From Flavobacteriales bacterium (GTDB lineage Bacteria > Bacteroidota > Bacteroidia > Flavobacteriales_D > Sanyastnellaceae), in the NCBI GenBank assembly GCA_947448135.1, contig CANFLZ010000016.1, positions 1-46,161 of the forward strand: a DNA stretch of 46,161 nucleotides, read 5' to 3'. The position numbers were made by a program, and so were the translations under genes. The notes below the pieces were generated by a model. It made no database searches and had not been told where the DNA came from. It worked only from the letters and a program-made list of their open reading frames with translations. Positions 18,861 to 25,529 of this stretch are shown here, piece by piece (the stretch's first letter is position 1; each line of letters starts with the position of its first letter).

Positions 18861-19495
18861 CTTTTTGCGCCCTTTGCGTCCCTTGCGAAAACCTTTGCGA
18901 CCCTTACGTTATATTGTAATTTAATTCAATCGCAAAGTGCGCCAAAATTGCGCAAAGAGGACACTTGCGATAAGTCATTGCGTCCTTTGCGAGAACCTTT
19001 GCGCTCCTTGCGTTAAAATTCAAAATATCTCAAACGCAAAGCGCGCCAAGAATGCGCTGAGATCGCAAAGAGAACACTTGAGATAAGCCATTGCGTCCCT
19101 TGCGAAACCATTGCGTCCCTTGCGTTAAAATTCAAAATACATCAAACGCAAAGCGCGCCAAGAATGCGCTGAGATCGCAAAGAGAACACTTGAGATAAGC
19201 CATTGCGTCCCTTGCGAGACCTTTGCATCCCTTGCGTTAAAATTCAAAATACATCAAACGCAAAGCACGCCAAGAATGCGCAGAGCGCGCAAAGAGAATA
19301 CTTGAGAAATCCATTGCGTCTCTTGCGAAACCTTTGCGTCCCTTGCGTTAAAATTCAAAATACATCAAACACAAAGCACGCCAAGAATGCGCAGAGCGCG
19401 CAAAGAGAATACTTGAGAAATCCATTGCGTCTCTTGCGAGACCTTTGCGCCCCTTGCGTTAAATTGTAATATAATTCAATCGCAAAGCTCGCCAA
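18861..19495. repeat. Intergenic tandem array of a ~112 bp dyad-rich repeat (about 5.5-6 copies)
   Basis: The 695 nt between the aminotransferase and nfu genes hold no real gene. Instead a unit beginning CATTGCGTC recurs at 18976, 19089, 19201, 19312 and 19423, spacings of 111-113 bp, with a degenerate copy before the first. Each unit has CTTTGCG/CCTTGCG blocks on its left and CGCAAAG blocks on its right, so it can fold as an imperfect hairpin. Inner copies share AAAATTCAAAATACATCAAAC in the middle; the first and last copies instead share an ATTGTAAT-TAATTCAATCGC middle and resemble each other. Related TTGCGTCCTTTGCG-type repeats occur between genes in other Bacteroidota (from memory). I see no transposase, spacer variation or protein-coding constraint. 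Confidence 0.9.
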
Positions 19496-19542
19496 GATGG
19501 GGGAGAGGATGGTCTTTAAAGGTGATGGTGAGTAACGTTTAA

Positions 19543-19785
19543 TTACATCACTGCTTGAACACTTCTGATCTCTGGAAAGGCTGTGCGTATGGTACTTTCG
19601 ACACCTGCTTTCATGGTCATGGAGCTCATGGAACAGCTGGTGCAGGCGCCATGCAGTTCCACCAATACATCCATTTCTTCTGTAATGTCCACAATGGAAA
19701 TTCCGCCGCCATCTGCTTCTAAATAAGGTCGAACTTGATTCAACGACTCATCAATTCTCGCCATCAACTCTTCTTTATTCTGCAT
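19543..19785 (-). CDS. Nfu-type iron-sulfur carrier (NifU C-terminal domain)
   Basis: An 80-residue protein consisting only of the NifU C-terminal domain, which carries and hands on [4Fe-4S] clusters. It has the PYLEADGGGISIVDI segment (about 20-34) and the cluster-binding CTSC (Cys48 and Cys51 by my count) followed by SSMTMKAGVE. The start lies 11 nt inside the end of the upstream mrp gene, so the two are co-translated. Downstream is the repeat array; no clear terminator hairpin is seen after the stop. The pairing with an Mrp ATPase supports a role in Fe-S assembly or transfer. Confidence 0.9.
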   Translation of the reverse strand: MQNKEELMARIDESLNQVRPYLEADGGGISIVDITEEMDVLVELHGACTSCSMSSMTMKAGVESTIRTAFPEIRSVQAVM

Positions 19786-20869
19786 GGGTTTCTTTCTTTT
19801 TTCGAAATGGTAACATTCTCAATTCGCGCTCGAAGTTACCAATCATTTCATCAAAATAAACATGGGCACTGTTTTCTTCATTGATTACTGCGGGTCTACC
19901 TATATCTCCTGCTTCTCGCACACTTTGGATCAATGGAATTTGTGCAATCAAAGGAAGCTCCATGTCTTCAGCCATATTTTTAGCACCTTCTTGTCCAAAT
20001 AGATATTGGCGATCTTCTTCTTGCCCTGTTGGACTGAACCATGCCATGTTTTCAACGACGCCTAAAATGGGAACATTGATGGCTGGCAAATTGAACATCG
20101 CCACAGCCTTGGCGGCATCAATCAAAGCGACGGGTTGCGGTGTAGAAACGATTACAGCTGCTGTTAAAGGGATGTTTTGCACAATGGATAAATGTACATC
20201 TCCAGTTCCGGGAGGGAGATCCAAAATCAAATAATCCAAGGGCCCCCAATGTGCGTCGGTCACCATCTGGTTCAATGCTTTGGTGGCCATCGGGCCTCGC
20301 CAAACAATGGCTTGGTTGAGATCTGCAAAAAAGCCGATCGACAAAACTTTCACACCATATTGAAGGATGGGTTCCAACTTCGAAGTGCCATCCACCTGAA
20401 TCAAATTGGGTTTCTCATGTTCAAGATCAAACATCAGTGGAGCAGAGGGTCCATAAATATCTGCGTCCAAGTATCCAACGCTGTATCCTTTCTTGGCCAA
20501 GCCACAAGCGAGATTGGCGCTGATGGTTGATTTTCCAACACCTCCTTTACCGGAAGTGACTGCAATGATATTTTTAACTCCTGGTAAAACCTTTCTCAAA
20601 TCGCCTTCGCGTTCATCACCAGAGATGGGCACAACTTCCACATGGGTCTTGAATTCAAATCCAAGTGTGCGCTGTATAGCAAATACCACGGCTTCTTTCA
20701 TGCGCATTCTTGAATGCATGGCGGGATTCGAAACTTTGACTTCTAGATGAATATCCAATCCTTCCGCGGATATAATTTTCACCAAATTCAAGGTGACAAT
20801 ATCCTTCTTCAACTCTGGTTCCATGACAGAGGACAAGGCCTCTAAGATGGCTTGCTTACTTACACTCAT
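19775..20869 (-). CDS. Mrp/ApbC/NBP35-type iron-sulfur carrier ATPase
   Basis: A 364-residue P-loop ATPase that carries Fe-S clusters to target proteins. Residues about 5-90 form the MIP18/DUF59 domain (VMEPELKKDIVTLNLV). The ATPase has the deviant Walker A GKGGVGKST at 107-115, DADIYGPSAP, and LILDLPPGTGD. In many Mrp proteins the VENM motif is followed by a CxxC that binds the bridging cluster; here it is followed by AWFSPTGQEEDRQYLF with no cysteine, so the canonical cluster ligands are missing, as I recall for other Bacteroidota members. The overlapping nfu gene supplies a CxxC protein. The ATG is 4 nt downstream of a perfect -7 box (20874-20881), so the transcript is probably leaderless. 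Confidence 0.92.
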   Translation of the reverse strand: MSVSKQAILEALSSVMEPELKKDIVTLNLVKIISAEGLDIHLEVKVSNPAMHSRMRMKEAVVFAIQRTLGFEFKTHVEVVPISGDEREGDLRKVLPGVKNIIAVTSGKGGVGKSTISANLACGLAKKGYSVGYLDADIYGPSAPLMFDLEHEKPNLIQVDGTSKLEPILQYGVKVLSIGFFADLNQAIVWRGPMATKALNQMVTDAHWGPLDYLILDLPPGTGDVHLSIVQNIPLTAAVIVSTPQPVALIDAAKAVAMFNLPAINVPILGVVENMAWFSPTGQEEDRQYLFGQEGAKNMAEDMELPLIAQIPLIQSVREAGDIGRPAVINEENSAHVYFDEMIGNFERELRMLPFRKKKETHAE

Positions 20870-20873
20870 GCTA

Positions 20874-20881
20874 CAAAATTA
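20874..20881 (-). promoter_or_regulatory. -7 box (TAATTTTG) 4 nt before the mrp ATG
   Basis: Minus-strand TAATTTTG fits TAnnTTTG exactly; only 4 nt separate it from the ATG at 20869. It lies in the 36 nt between the MBOAT stop and mrp and suggests mrp-nfu is a separate transcription unit. Confidence 0.6.
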
Positions 20882-20905
20882 AGTCGATTCGGGGTTGACA
20901 GAATT

Positions 20906-22342
20906 TTAAAATTGAAAATAAATAAAGGTCTGTTCTTTTCCCGCAAACAAAAGAATGGAAATGATCAAGATGTAATAGAAAGTCCAACGAATTGCACGCT
21001 TTTGTTTCAGCAAAAAATGCTGGATGGCAAAAGGATCTCTTCTTCCTTGCCATTCGATCAGGAAGAAAATCAAGCAAGTGGCGATCATGTAAGTCGGCCT
21101 AACGGCAGGGAGACTCAATAAGCTGGGGGAGAAAATTCCTTTGATCATGGCAAAGGCTTGTGTCATGGATTCTGCTCTGAAAAAAATCCAGGCGATGCAG
21201 GTAATGAAGAAAGTGAGGGCCATTTGCCCCAATTCTTTGATAGATGGAAAAGTTCGGTCTTCTGCTACGATGCCGATATTGTTTCGATTCGATCCCAAGA
21301 GCATCAATGGCATAAAATACAATGCATTGATGAATCCCCATGCGATGAAGGTCCAACTAGCGCCATGCCAGAAACCGCTGACCACAAAAATGATAAAGGT
21401 GTTGCGGATTTGCATCCAAAATCCACCCTTGCTTCCTCCCAAAGGGATGTACAAATAATCCTTGAACCAAGAACTCAAGCTAATGTGCCAACGTCGCCAA
21501 AACTCAGCAATATCTCTTGAAAAATAGGGGTAAGCGAAGTTTCTCAAAAGATCAATTCCAAAAAGACGAGCGGTTCCTAATGCGATATCACTGTATCCCG
21601 AAAAATCGCCATAAATCTGAATGGCAAAGAACACAGCTCCAATGAGAAGGGTAGAACCCGTGTGGTCGGCATAGTGATTAAAAACTTCATTGGCATAAGT
21701 GGCGCAATTGTCAGCGATGATTACCTTTTTGAATAAACCCCAAAGGATCTGTCGAAGTCCGTCTACCGTTTTGGCGTAATCGAAATGTCTCTTCTTCTCA
21801 ATTTGCGGTAAAAGATGGGTCGCTCTTTCTATGGGTCCTGCCACCAACAACGGGAAGAAACTGACGAAAACAGAGTAGTTCACGATATTCCGGTTGGGTT
21901 GAATGCGGTTGTAGTAAATATCAATGACATAAGACAACCCATGGAAAGTGTAAAATGAAATTCCGACGGGTAGGATGACTTGCAAGGTCCAGAAATCAAC
22001 TTTCCAACCAATAGCAGACAAAGAAGCTTCGAGATTTTCAGCAAAGAAATTGTAGTACTTGAAAACGGCCAGAAAACCGAGATTAACGATGATGCTGGTC
22101 CAAAACCAAAATTTCTTGATTCGATTATTGCCAGCATCCGCCATCTTAATTCCCGTGAAGTAATCCAAAAACGTGGAAAACATCAGCAAGAACATGAAGC
22201 GGTAATCCCAACAGGCGTAAAAATAATAGCTTGCAACAAGCAGCAAGAGGTTTTGCCATTTCAAGTCGCGTTGTTGTAATAGCCAATACAACGCATAAAC
22301 GATGGGCAAGAAAATGAGAAAGTCCAGCGAATTAAAAAACAT
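20906..22342 (-). CDS. MBOAT-family O-acyltransferase (AlgI-like)
   Basis: A 478-residue polytopic inner-membrane protein that passes acyl groups (often acetyl) across the membrane to extracellular glycans. It starts MFFNSLDFLIFLPIVYALYW, as AlgI-like proteins do, and has the family blocks YFSRDIAEFWRRWHISLSSW (about 266-285), DYLYIPLGGS (about 288-297) and SGFWHGASWTFIAWG (about 316-330), whose His is the catalytic residue. AlgI relatives normally work with an SGNH/AlgX-like partner; none is next to it. Instead its ATG shares one base with the stop (TAATG) of a T9SS-exported esterase gene, so the two are coupled. The glycan target is unknown. Confidence 0.9.
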   Translation of the reverse strand: MFFNSLDFLIFLPIVYALYWLLQQRDLKWQNLLLLVASYYFYACWDYRFMFLLMFSTFLDYFTGIKMADAGNNRIKKFWFWTSIIVNLGFLAVFKYYNFFAENLEASLSAIGWKVDFWTLQVILPVGISFYTFHGLSYVIDIYYNRIQPNRNIVNYSVFVSFFPLLVAGPIERATHLLPQIEKKRHFDYAKTVDGLRQILWGLFKKVIIADNCATYANEVFNHYADHTGSTLLIGAVFFAIQIYGDFSGYSDIALGTARLFGIDLLRNFAYPYFSRDIAEFWRRWHISLSSWFKDYLYIPLGGSKGGFWMQIRNTFIIFVVSGFWHGASWTFIAWGFINALYFMPLMLLGSNRNNIGIVAEDRTFPSIKELGQMALTFFITCIAWIFFRAESMTQAFAMIKGIFSPSLLSLPAVRPTYMIATCLIFFLIEWQGRRDPFAIQHFLLKQKRAIRWTFYYILIISILLFAGKEQTFIYFQF

Positions 22343-23571
22343 TATTCAATGATCAGAGGAGTGGTTTGGTATGGACTATTTTCCAAACGAACAAAGTACA
22401 AGCCTGGTGAAAGCTCTGCCACATTGATCGATTGCGCTGGTTGAATTCTCTCACGCTTTACCAATTGTCCTTGGGCATTGTGAATGGTCAACCACTCGAG
22501 TTGAGAAATTCCAGAAATCGATATAAACTGTTGTGCGGGGTTGGGATAAACGGACATCGGAATTTTAGCCAATTCAGGCGTTTCTGTTACAATGGGTTGG
22601 TATTGGCAATCAAAATTGTATTGGCAAATTTGCTGTGCTAAAAATTGTGACATCATGGAAAGAGTCGTGTCAAAATAGGCGGCATTACTCAAACTAGGAA
22701 CGTGGTCTTGGCCTTCATAAATCTCGAAGCAGTGGTTAACACCCACCTCGTTCATGCGTTGATTGATGCTAAAACTTCCGTCTACTTGAGTTACATTGAA
22801 TCCAAACAGGCTTAGCATTGCCGAACCATAAGGAACCGTATTGTCATTGGTTCCATGCAACAACATAGCCGGCTCATCACCGCTATGAATCCATGCTGTA
22901 TCGCCGAGAGCACCGCAAATATTGACAATGGCATTTACCTCTGACGAGTATCCCGGATTGCCGCTCAATCCATCCATGGAGTTATCAATGCCAGTGGCAT
23001 TCATGTCCAAGAAGGAGGGAAGTTCGCTGGGTTGATCCAAGTACGCCAGATGCAAGGCAGCGAAACCGCCTGCGCTAACGCCAGCAGCGTAGATTAAATC
23101 GGGATTGATGTTGTAGGGGTTGTTATTTTCAACAACAGATTTTCTAAAGTAGCGGATAGCTGCCTTTAAATCTTGAGTGCCTCTCATCACCGCGGCAGTT
23201 GCTTCTGCTTCTAGGTTGGCAACCCCAAAGCCTAGTCGATAATTAATAGAGGCAACCACGTAGCCCATCTTGGCGAGATCTTGACAAAAGCCGACTACAT
23301 CAGGTCCCGTTTTGGATCCGGAAATAAATGAGCCGCCATGAGCCATGACAACTAATGCTCTGGGTGCTGTTCCATCATTGATGGGTTCATACACATCCAA
23401 AGTCAATTCTTGCGCCGTCCCTTGGTAAGTCACGTTGCTTCCGTATGGAATATCACTGGTCAATTGATAATCTGGGAAAATGTATTGGTAATATCTACCA
23501 TCTGTACATTGTCCGAAAAAATGAAGGGTGGAAAATAATATTCCACCCAAGCACAAAATTTTAATTTTCAT
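22342..23571 (-). CDS. T9SS-exported alpha/beta-hydrolase (carboxylesterase-like)
   Basis: A 409-residue secreted serine hydrolase. A signal peptide ends near FFGQ (about 21). The hydrolase core has VVMAHGGSFISGSK (oxyanion-hole HGG, about 72-85), the nucleophile in AAGVSAGGFAAL (about 160-171), Asp in LLHGTNDNTVPYGS and His in GQDHVPSL. From about residue 335 a T9SS type A sorting domain follows: MSVYPNPAQQFISISG, then LSPGLYFVRLEN. The start is put at 23571, giving MKIKILCLGG; the ATG at 23592 lies inside a -7-like sequence (TAACTTGG, 23589-23596). Translational coupling to an MBOAT acyltransferase suggests an esterase working on the same acylated polymer; this is inference. Confidence 0.85.
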   Translation of the reverse strand: MKIKILCLGGILFSTLHFFGQCTDGRYYQYIFPDYQLTSDIPYGSNVTYQGTAQELTLDVYEPINDGTAPRALVVMAHGGSFISGSKTGPDVVGFCQDLAKMGYVVASINYRLGFGVANLEAEATAAVMRGTQDLKAAIRYFRKSVVENNNPYNINPDLIYAAGVSAGGFAALHLAYLDQPSELPSFLDMNATGIDNSMDGLSGNPGYSSEVNAIVNICGALGDTAWIHSGDEPAMLLHGTNDNTVPYGSAMLSLFGFNVTQVDGSFSINQRMNEVGVNHCFEIYEGQDHVPSLSNAAYFDTTLSMMSQFLAQQICQYNFDCQYQPIVTETPELAKIPMSVYPNPAQQFISISGISQLEWLTIHNAQGQLVKRERIQPAQSINVAELSPGLYFVRLENSPYQTTPLIIE

Positions 23572-23605
23572 AAGCTTGGTCAGAGCGACCAAGTTAAGGA
23601 AAAAT

Positions 23606-25477
23606 CTATGATTTTTTAAAACGTTTTGGTTTTCCCTTTTGAGGATTTGTAAACGATTTACTTTTTGTTTTCACTTCAAAACGAGGTTTCTTTTTTTCGT
23701 GATCACGCTTGTCCGCTTTATCGATTTCCTTTTCGAAACGATTTCTAGACGGACCTCTTTCAGCCTGCTCTCCGTAGGTTCTTCTCGGTTTATCATCACC
23801 ATCTCTACGAGGAGGGCGGTCGCTGTATTCTCTTCTTGGTGGACGATCATCGCCATCTCTGCGAGGTGGGCGATCTCCGTAAGTTTTTCTTGGCGGACGA
23901 TCATCACCATCTCTGCGAGGTGGGCGATCTCCGTAAGTTTTTCTTGGCGGACGATCATCACCATCTCTGCGAGGTGGGCGATCTCCGTATGTTTTTCTTG
24001 GTGGACGATCATCGCCATCTCTGCGAGGTGGGCGATCTCCGTAAGTTTTTCTTGGTGGACGATCATCACCATCTCTGCGCGGTGGGCGGTCGTTGTATTC
24101 TCTTCTTGGTGGACGATCATCGCCATCTCTGCGAGGAGGGCGATCTCCGTAAGTTTTTCTTGGTGGACGATCATCGCCATCTCTGCGAGGAGGGCGATCT
24201 CCGTAAGTTTTTCTTGGTGGACGATCATCGCCATCTCTGCGCGGTGGGCGGTCGTTGTATTCTCTTCTTGGTGGACGATCATCGCCATCTCTGCGCGGTG
24301 GGCGATCTCCATAAGTTTTTCTTGGTGGACGATCATCACCATCTCTACGAGGAGGGCGGTCGCTGTATTCTCTTTTTGGTGGACGATCATCACCATCTCT
24401 ACGAGGAGGGCGGTCGCTGTATTCTCTTCTTGGCGGACGATCATCACCATCTCTGCGAGGTGGACGATTATCGCCATCTCTACGAGGTGGGCGTTCATCG
24501 CTATTCTCCATTCGTCTTTTTGATCCACCTTCACGGTTGCGTTCGCTGGATACCTGGGTTAGGCGTTTTCTCTTACCGTCCCTTTCATTGTCATTGTCTC
24601 GCATAGGCTTGACGTTCCCGTCAGTTCTTTTTAATTCTTCTGATCCTCCCAATCGAATTCCTCGATCAGTCAAGGTGATTTTTTGCTCTTTGTATAGAAG
24701 ACCTGCGGCTTTCTTAAATGTCTTTTTGGACATGGTTAAATATCGCTTGATCTCCTCGGGGTCACTGTCATCTGTCAATCGCAAATATCCTTTGTTGCTT
24801 TCTAATACAGATAAAATTCTTTCGGCAGCTTCATCAATCAGTTCTTGTCCTTCTTTTTGTGTGCTGACAGTAATTTCATTCCCCTCTACTTTTCGAATGT
24901 AGCCTTTTACTTTATCTCCTTCACCATATGTTCTCAACATTTCTTGCTTGAACAACAAGCCCATGTATTTTCCTTCAATGATAACACGGCGACCCAATTC
25001 CATTCTCTCGCCAATGATCATATCCACTTCATCTCCGCGATCAAAAGGAACATAATTGTTTTTGATATGGGTATTTAATTTGGTCGAAGCGTAGATGCGT
25101 TGACTCATTTCATCGAAAAGAAGTATGATCAAAGCCCAACGATTTTCTTCCAATTCATCGCGCATCTCAGGAAAAGGAATCAAAATATCGCGATCAGTGC
25201 CTATATCAATAAAGGCGCCTAGATTGTTCATGTTTTTAACACGAAAACTTCCAATTTGACCTACTTCAATAGTGGGAAGTTTGGTAGTGGCAATGAGTTG
25301 CTTGTTGTTATCGAAATATGTAAATACAGTTACTTCTTTTCCTTCTTCCGCAAGTCCGGGAAACTCACGTCTTAATAAAGGAACTTGTTCGTCTGCGTTG
25401 CCTAGATGTACAAATTTTCCTTCTATGGAATGTACGGTCAACGTTTGGATTTTACCCGGGGTTATCAAAGAATTCAT
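23606..25477 (-). CDS. CvfB-like S1 RNA-binding protein with a long RPPRRDGDD repeat tail
   Basis: A 623-residue cytoplasmic protein. Residues 1 to about 280 match the CvfB/YitL layout: three consecutive S1-like OB domains (one visible as IGSFRVKNMNNLGAFIDIG, about 83-101) and a C-terminal winged helix (DDSDPEEIKRYLTMSKKTF, LTDRGIRL). CvfB proteins usually stop there. Here a basic linker leads to 26 nine-residue repeats alternating RPPRRDGDD with RPPRKTYGD or RPPRREYSD/ND, then a Lys/Arg-rich end (KKKPRFEVK, KPKRFKKS). Such Arg/Asp/Tyr-rich disordered tails often bind RNA or promote condensates; that role is inference. The start at 25477 (MNSLITPGK) is set by a perfect -7 box 5 nt upstream; the ATG at 25561 lies beyond that promoter. 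Confidence 0.85.
   Translation of the reverse strand: MNSLITPGKIQTLTVHSIEGKFVHLGNADEQVPLLRREFPGLAEEGKEVTVFTYFDNNKQLIATTKLPTIEVGQIGSFRVKNMNNLGAFIDIGTDRDILIPFPEMRDELEENRWALIILLFDEMSQRIYASTKLNTHIKNNYVPFDRGDEVDMIIGERMELGRRVIIEGKYMGLLFKQEMLRTYGEGDKVKGYIRKVEGNEITVSTQKEGQELIDEAAERILSVLESNKGYLRLTDDSDPEEIKRYLTMSKKTFKKAAGLLYKEQKITLTDRGIRLGGSEELKRTDGNVKPMRDNDNERDGKRKRLTQVSSERNREGGSKRRMENSDERPPRRDGDNRPPRRDGDDRPPRREYSDRPPRRDGDDRPPKREYSDRPPRRDGDDRPPRKTYGDRPPRRDGDDRPPRREYNDRPPRRDGDDRPPRKTYGDRPPRRDGDDRPPRKTYGDRPPRRDGDDRPPRREYNDRPPRRDGDDRPPRKTYGDRPPRRDGDDRPPRKTYGDRPPRRDGDDRPPRKTYGDRPPRRDGDDRPPRKTYGDRPPRRDGDDRPPRREYSDRPPRRDGDDKPRRTYGEQAERGPSRNRFEKEIDKADKRDHEKKKPRFEVKTKSKSFTNPQKGKPKRFKKS
23792..24493 (-). repeat. 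26 tandem 27 bp units encoding RPPRxxxxD
   Basis: Exactly 702 bp made of 26 in-frame 27 bp units, arranged as a 54 bp higher-order repeat (RPPRRDGDD alternating with RPPRKTYGD or RPPRREYSD/ND); a 27th degenerate unit (KPRRTYGEQ) occupies 23765-23791. Because the period is a multiple of three, all three frames of both strands stay largely open here, creating long spurious open frames. Confidence 0.95.
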
Positions 25478-25482
25478 CAATG

Positions 25483-25490
25483 CAAAGGTA
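25483..25490 (-). promoter_or_regulatory. -7 box (TACCTTTG) of the CvfB-like gene
   Basis: TACCTTTG on the minus strand fits TAnnTTTG exactly and ends 5 nt before the ATG at 25477. It is 16 nt from the plus-strand box at 25507-25514, so the divergent promoters overlap. Confidence 0.6.
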
Positions 25491-25506
25491 GAGCCTTGTC
25501 TTACAC

Positions 25507-25514
25507 TATTTTTG
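25507..25514 (+). promoter_or_regulatory. -7 box (TATTTTTG) of the SprB-repeat protein gene
   Basis: TATTTTTG fits TAnnTTTG and ends 15 nt before the ATG at 25530, with an A-rich leader (TAAAAAAGAAATGTA). Divergent to the box at 25483-25490. Confidence 0.55.
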
Positions 25515-25529
25515 TAAAAAAGAAATGTA

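Noticed and set aside
19203-19469. An 88-codon open frame in the intergenic array
   Set aside because: It only reads through repeat units and gives a repeating Cys/Leu/Arg peptide; no start signal or domain. Similar peptides arise widely from this repeat type.
18861-19495. CRISPR array
   Set aside because: The whole ~112 bp unit is repeated; there are no short identical repeats separated by unique spacers, and no cas genes nearby.
23639-24606. Three long open frames (256-294 codons) overlapping the CvfB-like repeat on both strands
   Set aside because: They exist because the 27 bp repeat has a period that is a multiple of three, which keeps alternative frames open. Their translations are monotonous echoes of the repeat, and the S1 protein frame has real domains outside it.
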